Positions 38,425 through 51,300 of a stretch of 64,000 nucleotides of DNA are shown piece after piece. Both the position numbers and the translations under genes were made by a program. The stretch covers positions 2,046,001 through 2,110,000 of the forward strand of contig OY292277.1 of NCBI GenBank assembly GCA_958496175.1. The letters are read 5' to 3'. Numbering within the stretch: the stretch's first letter is position 1; every line of letters begins with the position of its first letter. The notes under the pieces were generated by a model, which was given only the letters and a program-made list of their open reading frames with translations, ran no database searches and was not told the origin of the DNA. The stretch is from Sisyra terminalis (taxonomy: Eukaryota > Arthropoda > Insecta > Neuroptera > Sisyridae).

Positions 38425-39366
38425 TTAATAATATCTAACAGTTTGTAATAAATTTCCAAATACATCGCTAGAGTTTAAATAAAGCTAATAATTTTGAGAC
38501 CAGAATAAATAGCGCGAACGCCTAAATGTAGGCATAAAATAAAAAAAACTTTTGTATTATTTTGAAAAATTTATGAAATTCTTAGTTAGATACATATTTA
38601 TATGCGATAAATTAATTCCCATTTTTAAACTAATAAGAGAAACTACATTACTTTCCCATTGAAACATTGAATTATTTTCTAGTTTGCTCAAAAGATTTCA
38701 ATGCTCGCAACCACACAAACCTATGTGCCAATAGTGTCTAAGTATAAAGTTAATAAAGCGCTTGATTTTTTTCAAACTTCTAAACTTGCAAATGAATCAG
38801 TAAATTGTTTGAAATTTACTAATTGTACTATAATTTTTTAATTTCAAAAACATCAACACATTACTATAATTGAACTATTTTTAACGATGGGGTCAATCCA
38901 TTTATAATCACGCAGACCATTTTTTCATTTTCCTGATTTTTAAATTACGTGGTCCTTATAGGAAGACAGTGATAACATGCTATTTGAGACTTTACTATAT
39001 TTAAAGTAATACAGTAGTGAATTTCCGGAAAAATGCTATCCTTCTTTACGCTTTTGTAGTGCAAATGAGGGTTCTAATTCTTCTAATTTTCACTGGTAGA
39101 TTGATATCTGAATCATTACACTCAATAAGTAGGTACTTAAATATTTCTGCTTTAAAATAACAATAAAAAACGGTTCTAATTTTTAAATTTGCTTAGGGGG
39201 GCTTTTGAAGCTTTTAAAGCTTATAAGAACATATCTGTGATAGCATCTTATATATTTAAAAAATTAGGAAAATAAAAAATGTTGAGTAACAATCTCTGGA
39301 CGACGTTAAATTGATTAATCCATATAAATACCTTTTTCATAAGAAATATAATGTAGTTAAAGAAAA
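38425..39366. other. Gene-free stretch between two transposons
   Basis: No gene or repeat recognised in this AT-rich spacer. Confidence 0.55.
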
Positions 39367-40136
39367 TCCTTACCAATATTATAAACGCAAAAGTTTGTAA
39401 GAATGAATCTATGGAACTTTGTTATTCTATCACGCAAAAACTACTAAAAGGATTTAAATGGAACTTTACAATAATATAGCTTATACATCAGAATAACATT
39501 TAGGCTATACTTAATGAAGATATTGTGTGCATTGTCGAAAATATAACGATAAGTGTCAAGTAAGTACGAAAAAATTCTGTCATTTGCGAGTTATTCTAGC
39601 CATTAGAGTTACAACATAATATTTAAATCCATTTAATAGCGCATTGGTTTACATATCTGTCGCTATAATGCTATAATTAAAAGCCATGATGGGTTCAAAT
39701 CTCACAGTAATCTTTTTTTTATTCCTAAATAATTGTAAATGGAACCTGAAGATTGTTTAGTAAAAAAATATTAACGAAAAACTGATTTTTGTAAATTCCT
39801 ACCCTAAAAGAGTGAAAAGGGGTGGCTAAGTTTGCATAAGATAATGTAGAGTTAATCAACAATCGAAATTTTAAATTTAACTATCAAAGTGCTGTTAAAT
39901 AAAGGTCATAATTTTTTTCGTTTTACATTGTATTTTGCAATATCAGTACCTACATATTAGTGTTGATTTTAACAGTGGAAGAGGGATGCAAAGTGTGTAA
40001 GGGATAACGTCTATAATAAACAATCGATATTTCAAATTTAATAATCCAAGTCCGTTAAAGGCGAAACGTTATTACTGTTTAATATAAAACAAAGTTGATT
40101 TATAGTTACGTAGACGAAGTCGCGAGCATTAGCTAG
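39367..40136 (+). mobile_element. Helitron-like element with tRNA-like module
   Basis: Starts A|TCCTTACCAATATTATAAAC and ends ...AGCTAG|T, matching the A|TC...CTRR|T rule for Helitrons. A GAC-GAA-GTC mini-hairpin lies 11 bases before CTAG. The head carries the conserved words ATTATAAACGCAAAAGTTTGT and TCACGCAAAAACTACT. The body has no open frame, so it is non-autonomous. A second, similar end (hairpin-like word, then CTAG at 40,222-40,225) follows 89 bases downstream. Recognition of the family is from memory of similar arthropod repeats; the termini are seen. Confidence 0.6.
39633..39720 (+). ncRNA. tRNA-like Pol III module inside the Helitron-like element
   Basis: An A-box-like TAGCGCATTGGTTT (about 39,636-39,650), a B-box-like GGGTTCAAATC (39,691-39,701) in a T-arm with a 4 of 5 bp stem, and a run of eight T (39,713-39,720) that would terminate RNA polymerase III. 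The acceptor and D stems do not pair well, so this is not a functional tRNA. The homologous A-box part recurs in the copy at 27,283, showing it belongs to the repeat family. Confidence 0.4.
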
Positions 40137-41251
40137 TATAAGAATATAAAAAAGCACATATGCGGACATAATAGCGAAAAGCTCATAAGGTATAATGCGC
40201 AAACGCAGTCGCAAACATCAACTAGTTATCCATATTCCTCAAACACAAACGTAAATTGTATAAACTTTTGTTGTAAATATTTGAAGTTTCTTTTAGATTT
40301 TGACTAAAACTTTCTAGTTCATTTGATTGATTTAAGGCCAATAGTTTAATTTCCAGAATGAATTAATTAACAGTCATTCAATACACCAAGTATTGTAAAC
40401 ATTGAGACTTAATAAATGTAATCATACACATATTTGACCAATTAGTCATTTAATTCTGATAAAAACATTACTAAATCAGCTTTTATGAATGAAGTCAAAA
40501 AATACTTAAAGAAAATAAAAAAAACTCTTGATGATTTTAGATAAACATTATATACAAATTCTTGGCATTACTCTAGGCCACACATGCGACGAAAAACATT
40601 TATACATAGACATTTTAAAGTTACACGATTTATCATTTCTTCTGACAATTTCATTGTTTGGTTTTCGTGGATTTGTTAGGGAATTGTTATAATAGCAGAA
40701 TTAAGTCTAAGTGGAAAAATTTTAAACTGAAAATGTTTTTAAATACAGGCGCGAATTTATTATGTCAAAGTCACTTCATGTCGACTTCGACAGTAATAAA
40801 TTAATTGTCCTATTTTCTTTGATCAACAATAGATGCAAAGAACAGGCGTGAAAAGAGCAAATGACTTATTTTTATTTGAACTTGATGAAAATAGCGATTA
40901 ATGTTAACAATAGCAATTAATCATAGTTTTAATGCGCAGGAACTAAAAATGTAGTGTTGGAGCCATAAAGAAAAACAAACATTTTCGCATATGTTCACCT
41001 AATAAATAATGTGGGCAAAACGTGGTCAATACGAAAAATTGTAAATTTCGACACGTTGACACCGTATATCAACAATTAACATGTAATAAATGTCCTCATG
41101 TGTGATAATAAATTTTCCCAGAAACATATATTTGTCGGTCGTGGTCTTTACTAAATAACACAAAATTGAGCAATCGTCAAATCAAAGAAGAAAAAAAATA
41201 AATATTAATATAAATGATAATAATAATAATATAATAAAAATAAAAACTCAC
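40137..41251. other. Gene-free stretch
   Basis: Contains the second Helitron-like 3' end at about 40,195-40,225. Otherwise no gene or repeat recognised. Confidence 0.5.
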
Positions 41252-41345
41252 CCAAGTTCGTTGTGATGCAAGGAAAAGCGGCGGCGGCGACGAAGATGTC
41301 AATGTGAAAATTTTAATTTTCCCACGAAACACACTGCACTAAAAA
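41252..41345 (-). other. Candidate 5' UTR exon with GTGAGT donor
   Basis: On the minus strand a non-coding, GCC-rich segment (GTCGCCGCCGCCGC at about 41,278-41,291) ends at CTTGG followed by GTGAGT (41,246-41,251), a strong donor. An AGTGCAGTG initiator-like word lies near 41,335, so a transcript could start there. The composition resembles fly 5' UTR exons. No start codon or partner exon is seen to the left; the start coordinate is a guess. Confidence 0.35.
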
Positions 41346-44300
41346 TATTTACAACTTCAATCATAATACATTTACAAAACACTATTTTCCAACTTGCACT
41401 ACAAAATTGCACACTCGAAATCGAAATCGAAATCTGAAAATCAAAACAAAAACGCGGAATTATTATCTGATTGCATTTTCAACTAAATATCAAATTACTC
41501 GACCAAATCCACATAAAAATCATTACATAATCATCCAAATTAAATTATTTGATAGTTCTCATATTACTTTGATAAATCACCCAACTTGAATTTTTACATA
41601 AATTAGACATACATAGTATTTTTTTTTTGGTCATTTAATATTTGGCAAGAAGGTTTTTTCCTTTTCGTATAAATCTATCAACAATCATAGGTATATATAT
41701 ATATTATAACAATTATTGCGTGATTTAAACCAAGGTTGATTTCCGGACATTGTAGATTTCTTAAAAATTGTCTTGTCTTGTCATATTTTTAAAATTTGGG
41801 CTCGGCATTAGGTTTCATTATAATTTAAAACGTATGAGCTTTAGTTTTCCATAATTGTACCACCATATAAAATAAAATGTTTTTTGAAGGAACTTTATAG
41901 TTAGTTTAGAGTTTAGAATAACGTCATTTCCGAGATATAATTGCATTCTTATAATAAGCAGAGAACAATTTTAGAAAATGTTTTATTTGATATATCTTTT
42001 TTTAACAAGCTATTGTTGGAAATTTCTTGAAGAAAAAGTTTCTCAAAATTGGCAAGTATTAGTCGAAAAATACAATAAAATTATAATATTCAAATTATTT
42101 TATCGCCTTTTACAATAAGGCTTAATACTTAACACTTTAGTTTAAAAACCAATTATCTCCCTGACTGCTTTTTTGCAGAGACAAAAGACAATTTTCATTT
42201 TTTTTTTATAAAAATGAATTTATCTATCTATAGTACAGATATTATTGACCTCTTCATCAACACTGACCAATAATTTAAATTCAACTAAGACAAAAATCCA
42301 ACCAAAAATAAACCTAAGCCACATTACACCCACATGTCAATTTCGTGCACGATAATTTTCTCCAATAAACCGATAATTTACGATCAATTTCTTGCCTATG
42401 GTAGGCTATTTACAACAACCGACTAGTCTCGCCCTAATTCATTTAAATCTCCAACGATTTGGAAACACACATTTCGCCCAAAGAAAAAGAAAAAGAAAAA
42501 AAAAACGTCGTGTCTAAGATTTTATCTATCGCATATAATTAGACGACAGATATTTTGCCATCTTCAATAAATTTAATTAAAATGATATTTAAACAGTCAT
42601 AATTATTAATTTTACGAGAAAAGATTTAGATTATGAAAGCTGTTTTTTCATCCGATGGAAGAGCAACAAAGAGCGCAAAAATCGCATGTTCTAGCCCAAT
42701 ATTCTCTGTCTGCGTTCGACTTGCAAATTTCAATAAAAATTATGTCGTTTCAGAAAATTGAACCTCCACATTTCAGCGCCATGGTCAATATGGGTTCCAC
42801 GTGATTTTCATTTTAAATTAGATTAGATTAATTATAAGCTGTGTGTGTTAAATTAATGCCAAATTGCCATCAAGAAAAAAAAACCGGTGGCCAAAGAAGG
42901 CAAATACTAATACAAATCCACTCGTTTTTTTTTGTTGTTATAAATCAATCGAATTGGTTGAGGTAATAGGAAGAAAGAAACAGAAGTCCATGTGACACAT
43001 ACAGATCAAACACCCGAATTCCTAGAATTATTTCATTAGGTTCTTTCCCCACGAATGAAATGCCGTGAAGAGCGAAGAAGTGCGTAAATCATTGGAGCTA
43101 AGTCTGATTGAAATCGATTATACTCTCAACTGAAAAGCGATTATGTCGTCTTTCGTCCACTACAAATGTATTCTCGTTATATTATTTCTCATTAAAAATC
43201 ACACACACATACACACACACACGCTTTTTTAAACCCTACAAAATAAACACAATTTTTATTAACGGATTACGTTACGTAGAACATTTCAAAATTAATTCGA
43301 TCGTTTTATTCCACTTAAATGTACAAGATTTCTATGCTATGTTTATAATAAATACCACAAGCTGCAACTTGTTTGACTCTTTAACCACTGTAAGCCATTA
43401 TACACGAGAAAATCCTCATTCAAGAAATGGGACCATTTAATTTCAAAATGGAAAAGAATTAACACATAAACGTCTTAAAAAGCCTATGTGCAAGTAATGC
43501 TTATGAAAATTATTTTAATAAAAAAAATACACAGTTATTTATGTGTGGTATAAAAATTTGAATATTTCGCAATGGTGTGAAATGAAAAGAAGAAAAAAAA
43601 ATGGTTAGTTTTCGGCTTTTTTTCTGATGTAGTAAAGATGCATTTAATGTTGCATTGCAGTGAGGAGTGAGTCACCTATGAACCTTTATTGAAACGTTAT
43701 CTTTAAGTAGTTAATTTACTTGAAAAGTAGTATATAATGTAAATGTTAACGGTTTTTTTATTTTTATTTAATTCGGTTTATGTGATGTACTTTGTGGCGA
43801 TTTTCCAACTTACATCAACGAGAATTCTTTGAGCTTGGTGCATCCATGCAATAGAATCTTTACAGAATTACTCAACTCCGTCTATTATAGTTCATTTTCT
43901 TCAAATCTATTAATATATAGATTCAAATTTACAAAGTTGTTTTGATTTTAAAGGGCTTAAAGTTTTCAAAGTTTTCATAATGTAAAACTCTATGGTAAGT
44001 TAGTCGGAGAAGAAATAATTAACCACCGTACAACCACAAGTCTCAGAAACAAATCGGTCGTTAATGCACAATATGAGTTTCGGCTTTAAACAATTTAATA
44101 ACTTTGCCATTTCGTTCTGGTTTTTATCTCAAACCAATACATTGAACTTATGGAAAAAAATCCGTTCGGTTCGTTTGGATTTTTTTCCCCGACATTTTGA
44201 TAATAAACTTGATTTCCTTTAAATTAATCGAATCGAATATAAAACCACGTGTTTTTCTATGGATGTAAAAAGTACCTATTCCTATGTTTTCGTTGGTTAA

Positions 44301-44724
44301 TCGCAAAAGGCCAATAATAAAGTCTAACGTGTAAGTATTCACCCAGCAGAGATTAGAGCAGTTAGCTTTTGAGATTTCAGAGAAAGAAATGTGATTTCAA
44401 TGGTACAACTGTTTCAGATTTGCATTGAAAAATGTTAATTTTTGAATTGGGCAACGACAAAAAAAGTTTTATCACATTGAAAATCTATTTCGTTTGAGCG
44501 GAATAATTAAAATATTTAAGTCTGAATTTGGACGAACCGATTAGAGATATTTTCCAAAAAGCCACTACCGTTAATAAATTTCATTTTATCTTTTCGTTTC
44601 AATCACGACCACGACAACGCACACCTTTGAACAAATGGACAACCAATTTTTGATAAATGCTTTCAGTGGTAGTTATTTAATGTGTGTGTGTGTGTGGCTA
44701 ACTTCGGGAAAAAAATTTACTCAC
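41346..44724. other. Gene-free stretch
   Basis: No gene recognised. Contains an interrupted CA repeat at 43,199-43,222 and a TG repeat at 44,681-44,696. If the flanking UTR-like exons are real this would be intron or promoter of a minus-strand gene. Confidence 0.5.
44681..44696. repeat. (TG)8 microsatellite
   Basis: Eight TG units just downstream (minus-strand sense) of the candidate donor at 44,719-44,724. Confidence 0.9.
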
Positions 44725-44860
44725 CGAAAAAATTAAAAAAATCCACAACAAACGACTTCTCGTCAGAATCTTCAACACTTGAAACGGTTCCTTTTTGCCC
44801 TTTGAAACACTTGAAAGACTCACTAACTCTATGGAATCACACTAACCGATTGAAATAAGT
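44725..44860 (-). other. Second candidate 5' UTR exon with GTGAGT donor
   Basis: Minus-strand non-coding sequence with AAGTGTTTCAAAG and TTTCAAGTGTTGAAG words ends in TTCG followed by GTGAGTAAA (44,716-44,724). A TTAGTGTG initiator-like word lies near 44,845. Together with the segment at 41,252 it could be an alternative first exon of one minus-strand gene. The upstream end is approximate. Confidence 0.3.
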
Positions 44861-44971
44861 GATAATTTTTTGTAACATTCAACAGAATTTCATGTCGATA
44901 ATCAACAATTAACAGGCACATCGTACACATATTGTAACGAAAAGTTTTTTTTTTTCAGAAATTCTTTCCAT

Positions 44972-45375
44972 TCAATTATACCGCAACTTTAAAGCTCGAG
45001 CTTTCGCGATTTGACGACTATTAAGACTATTCGAGACTAATTTCGGGAGCATTTTCCCGATGGGATTGGAAGGAAAACTTGGTAGCTTGAAAGTTGATGG
45101 ATTTTCGGTGGTTGGTCGTTCAGTGGCATCCAAACGCAGACTGTGTATGTTGGACTGGACGCTGGTGTGGACGTTCGGACGCTTCCACAGACAATTCCAC
45201 AGATACATGCATGGCTCGATTGGGGGCCCCACTTTACACAGAGGGGGTGCGATCCCTTCCACATTATGTGGCATAACATGGCAAAAACGGGGGCCCCGTA
45301 AGTTTCATTCAGAAACGTTAAAAAATTTTTTGGTTTAGTAACCTCCATTCGGCGTTGCATCATCCCATTTAGCAA
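44972..45375 (-). other. GC-rich island with overlapping open frames
   Basis: A block at about 45,040-45,310 is much richer in G+C than its surroundings and contains two GGGGGCCCC words (about 45,220 and 45,290). Two minus-strand frames (100 and 112 codons) and one plus-strand frame (92 codons) overlap across it. None has a motif I recognise, and open frames on both strands simply follow from the lack of AT-rich stops. It lies just upstream, in minus-strand sense, of the candidate UTR exon at 44,725, so it may be a promoter-proximal island. A GTAAGT follows GGGGCCCC at 45,299 on the plus strand. Confidence 0.3.
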
Positions 45376-48300
45376 ATCAACGATTCACAAATTTCCTCAA
45401 ATCCACCAATCTTAGATCACAGTGCTACGTTAATATGATCGTCATAAAAAAGACTCCTACATATGTCCTTTGTTTTTAGCTAATCATCTTGAAACTTTTG
45501 GCCATAGCAAAATATTTAGGGGTCATTTTTTATGCCAACACGTGGAAGAAAATTTTTATTGCAAAAACTTACGAATCAATCGTCTTTTATCTTGGCTAGT
45601 TGAAAAGTTTGCCCTCAGTAGAATAAAATGTTTTTTTTTTGCTAAACTGCAATTTACTGTTAAGTTAGATCCATTTTTGTTTTTCGGGAAATTGCTGTGC
45701 AAAATTTGTGCCTTTACTGCGGGATCTAACAAAAATCAAAAGACACTTGTTGTTCTTAAAGTAGACAGTTAAAATTTAAAGTCTATGTAAAATAATAAAA
45801 AAAAACCCTGCTGTCTAAAGAATTTGTAAGACAAAATCTGTATTGTCTGCTTAATTGCCACAATTGAAACTTTTGTGCCACTAAATGCCTACGTATCTTT
45901 TGTACAAATATAAAATTGCCATTACAGATATTTTCCTGATTTCAATAAGGAATTATGTTACTATTTTGGGGACGCATTGTTCAAAAAATCCTAATTTAAA
46001 GTAATTCTAACACTTCTGTTCTCTGTCAAGCGGAATAAGTATTAATTCATTCAAAATTACAAAGTTTTAATTCATCGTTAAATTACAGCGACCAAAAAAA
46101 ACGAATCATGGAAAATAAGCTCTATTTCGTTAAATATATGTAAATTTCAAAATTATTTTCAAAGAAAATCAATCAAGATTTATTAAACCATAAAGCTCCT
46201 GTAAAAATGTTTCTACATTTTCCTTCATTTAGTTTCAATTGTATTTTCTCTTTTTACTTTGCCTTAAAAAATAGCTTATAAGCTTTCCCCGCCCCCCAAT
46301 ACCTTACAATAATGAAGCTCTTAAAATATGTTTTCCTCAAAGACATTTTCAAACCCATAAGCTTTTTGGGGCCAATTTCAATAAAAAAACGTTTTAAAAC
46401 TCAAATATCTTAAATTTTTTAAAAGTAAATAATCCTATAGGTTCAAAACTGTTTAAGTTACTACCCAAAAGTCCCAAATTTTATTTGGAAACCTAAGATT
46501 TATTCAAGGTTTTCATTATGTATAATGCATGTGGGGCTTATATTCCATGGTTGCAATTAACATTAAAAATTAAGCATTGGATATTAATGCACTTACACAA
46601 TTTAGGAAACAGTTTTTGCATCTCTTTTCTCCTCAACCCAACAATGTTAGACAGCCGTTTTCCAACCATCGATGTGGTCAATACAATTTGATTTTTTTGT
46701 TGTTCCTGTTTTCTATTTTCAAATTGAAAGGCCTAAAACATGTAACAATTAGCTCCAATTTAAAAACACCTTTTTGAAGTGACAATACCTTCTCTAGCAT
46801 GGTTGTAATTTGAAAATTCATGAATCGGAAAAATGAGTTTTCTTGAAACACTCGAAACATTTTTACATTTTGTTTATTCAGTTTCAAAACGACCCCCTGA
46901 GTTTGAATCGAAACAGCAGTCGTCGAACGGTGGACCCATGGACAAGAAGATCCAAAACAGTAGTTTTCAGCAGTTTTCTAAAAATATATTGATCAAATCG
47001 AAACTAAAGTATTTATGTCATATTTCAGTTACCATATAAGTCTCTCGTATAGCGTTTATCGAAAATGCAAACTCGGAATCTGGAAAAAATTATGTAAAAT
47101 ATTAGGTGGATAAAATGTGAAATAATTTTGAAACTTGGTATCAAAATTATCATAACTAAATCTTATCATTATCCTAACTTGATCATACGTTTGTTTTAGT
47201 AAAGATATCTGGTCAAAAACATCCCGTTGTGGTAGCAAAGGATGAAATGATTAAACTTAACATTTTCTTTACAGGTTTTCACCAATTTCTTTCTTTTGTG
47301 ACTCAATTTTTGATAACTACTTGTGGAAAAAGAAAATATTCGTTTTTATTGCAACCAAATGAAAGAATTCATATTTAAATTTCTACTGTTATCATAAAAA
47401 TGTAATTTTGATTAATTAAATTTCTCGATCATGGAAACATTTGAGGGCTAATGTTTAACGTTGAAAATTATTCGTAAGTTTTGCAGTATACATATATAGT
47501 TGGATCGTACATAGAATGTTGGACCGAAAAACTAAAAAAGAAAAATATTTTTGGCTTAAAAATCATTGGTCGTAGGATTTGTTTTCGGTTTGTCTTAATC
47601 ACTTAAAACCTTGATTACCTATTTGACGAGATAATCATACTAAAACTTAAAAGTTAGAAAGCTTAGAATTGATTATTGTCAACATTAAACATTACAAGGA
47701 TTTCTTGATTTTAATGCTCTATTGTTCCGGAAACAATTACACAATTAAGTAATATATTATTATTGAGACAGTTTTGATTTTTGTGGCGTCAAAGACAAGT
47801 GGTACGTGATTTCAATGAATTAAAAGAGGGTACAAACAATTTGTGTAGAAGAAAAACAATGCAATATATTTGATTTATAGCTGTGTAAGAATAATTGTGA
47901 CAAATTATGAATAAGTGTGACCACACACAGTATTTGTAAATTTCGTAGAAAAAAAAAACGACTTGTCCATAACTTTTACATGCCACCCTTGGTGCAACAG
48001 TGCCTGCTTTTCTTTTTCTCCTTCCGATTGGCATCAAATCAACAAAGACCTAATTAACTATCAATAAAAGTGGCAGGTAAAAAATAAACTACACTTTTTT
48101 ATTTTTCCAACTAAATTTCACCTTATTATTTGTCTTCTTTTTTTAAGGAGTAAACACAAGCAGTGGCATTCAACACTTAATCAAACAACAGTTTATAAAG
48201 CAACAGCAGAAGAAGAAAATTTTATTCCCGTAGCCATAACATAAACAATTTCTTGATTTAATTATAAACTTTAGCTTTAGTTTTTTAGAATAATAATAAT

Positions 48301-51300
48301 ATTAAATGGCGAATATATTCGATACATGTTTATATAAGTGTGTTTGACGGTTTTGTTAAGCGCCAAAAACCAAAGTGTTGAAAAGATATGAATATGTTGT
48401 GCAAGAACGGTACGACACACATTGAGAAAAAATGCATCAGCCAAGTAAAATACAAAGTACCTACAAATTAAATGGGATGTTAATAATAGTGAAACTAAGT
48501 GTTATATGATCACGAAACAGTCAACTCCACCCACAAATTGTGAAGAACCATTAAAAAAAAAAACCAAATCCAATTTACATTCACAAAAAGGCAAACTGGA
48601 TTTACAAAAAGTTCTTGGATAAACAAATGCGATTCATCGGCTTCTCGGCCAAATATGAAAATAGGGACTCTCTCGACTTGGACTCTCTGCTCTCCAAGCC
48701 ATCAATTAACTACCTCTAATTATTGGCTAAATGTTTTCTTATTCGGATAACAACGGGCCTAAAAATTCTGGAAGGAATAATTCTTCAACACTAAATACTC
48801 TATCTTTATTTTCTTATGTAAATATTTTATGAGTCCATTTTTTTTTTGAATTAATTAAATTAAAGTGTATGTACAATACGTATATTTCATACAACCTTAA
48901 TTTATTCATTTTTTAAGGCTACAACAACGTTATAAATTTTGGATTAATCCAATTTGACGAGGAGTTTATATTGATTTATATATAATGATTTTTTTTTATA
49001 AAGAAGAAGCTTTTTTGTAGAAAATTTAATAAAGTAGTAATTGCTTCCTCTTAACTTAGCTCCATTAAATATACTTGCTAACACCTACGACTTTGTCTTC
49101 GATCCCTCGTTAAGCGTTAATCGTAAACGAAAAACTTGCTAAAGCTTTTTTTGTGAGAAATTAATTTCACTTGACTTTATATATCTTTAAGTTTTCCCTT
49201 AAACCTCGTAATTTTCTAGATATTCATTAAAAAACCCAAAATGACTCTTTGTCAGCCTCTTTTCATTTTAATCGCTCAAATCTCCCTAAATAGAAATTTA
49301 AGTACAAAAGTAACTAGACTAGATCAATAATTATTTCCATCTTCTTGCTTTGCCATATTGAAAATAAAGGATCGGTACACCCACAACTTCGTTTGCTTAA
49401 CTTATATACACAAAGTATTGAATCGATACTGAGGGTTTGAAATTTTAAAAATTGGGAAACTCAATACTATTTTTTTTTATAATAGAATATAAGCTGACAT
49501 TCTTTGAAGATGTACTAAATGTGGTAGAAAAACTCACCATCATAATCTGCAAATCTGAATCGATCTCGTTTTGAAATAACCAATTATAGATTTGATGTAC
49601 TAATTTTGATACCAAAACCGTCAAATAGTCGATTCATTTTTTGTAATAAAACTCATAAAATAACGTTGAGTTTAGATCCGGACCTGAATCTACAACAAAA
49701 CAAAGGTATGTAATTGACTTGCAAAAACGTTGCAATAGATTTGAGCAATGATAAATTATGGCGCATACAAGCTTAAAGGATTTGAAAGGCGTTATGACCA
49801 ACAAAAACATTTATATTGAGATATATAGAGAAGAAAATGATTCATTCCAATGATATTTATGTATGAAAGTGTCACTTGAATTCAAAATAAATAACATAAA
49901 TATTATAATTTAAGTGCGGCATTTTGAATAATTATTATCGATACCATTACCTTCGACCACAATCTTCTCTTTAAACATTCCACGTAATTATTTATCAAGA
50001 AATGTAAATCAATCGATTCATCGGTCTGAATTTATACGTCAAAGCCTCACTTAAATTATCATAACTCGCTGTTGAGAATTATTGTATTATACTATAGGTA
50101 GAGAGCTAGAGAATTTTTGCGTATTTTCCTTTCATAAAAACAGAAAAGTGCTGTAATAAATTCTAAATTAATTACGTTTACCTTTATCACGGAATTAATC
50201 AAGACTGTGTGTCTTAAGCTTAGAGATACATCCATAATACACATCGGGTGATGATTTATTGACACATTTACGGTAGTGTTTCGCTTAAACGCCAAACGCC
50301 TTCAATTACCACTTAATGTTCGCATGCAAAAAGGCTCATAAATTACAAATTTCAAAGATCCGACACGACTGTGAAAGGCATCGCCATATAATCGGCGTTC
50401 CTTCATTATAGATACATACTCTGTATGTGTTATCCTCCCACTAGCCACAACAACATCTAAACATCTCTCGGCTTTTTGACGAAAGCCATTTTGATTTATT
50501 TGATTGCATGGACATGCAATTCGAGCCATTAACACATAGATCATTTTCCAGAACCATTCGCGCCACTTGTTACAATTTGTTCTTTCTGTCATATTTATGT
50601 AAATATTAACGAGGGCTGTCGTACGTGTGATGTCGAGTTCATTTTACATTTTATGTGTGGGAATTAATTCAAAAGCTCCCAACAGCCCACAGCCACCATC
50701 GCGGCATTGTGGCGGACGTTTACCAATAGAACAATGTTAGTGTGTCTTGAATCCATTCGGAAAATATTAGGTGTGTCTTTAACGCGAGTCCTGCTCTTCA
50801 GTCTCTAAAAAAAAAAATAGTCTGTTTTATACGACTCATATTATATATATCTATATGTACTTATACAAACATATTATTATATAAATAATATAAAGGTGTT
50901 TATATAATCATGTTGATATAACAACGCAGGACACGAAGAGGCCCCGTTGTGTCAATGAACTCAACATCTAAGACACACCAGATAAATATACCAAAAACAA
51001 ATGCATTCAATTGGCATATATTATAATCGTATTCAGCAAAGACAATTCCTACAACGCCCAATGTCTCGAATATTAATAATTGCCTTGCAATCATCGCATC
51101 GGTTTAAAATCTTCCAGCCTTCGACAATATCGATCTAAATCATTATTTTTTTCGAATCTGCAAAAAGTTAAATAAACATCTTAAAGACGAGCACAGAGCC
51201 GGATTTCACATTCAAAAAGTTTTCGTTTTCATACCAGCTTTTTTTTTGTTGATAAATCTTGATAAAAAATTGAGTCAATATTAGCATCAGAAAATTAGCA

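Noticed and set aside
48635..48650. ATCGGCTTCTCGGCC, like the start of U2 snRNA
   Set aside because: The similarity ends after about 15 bases; none of the following U2 branch-site-recognition region is present.
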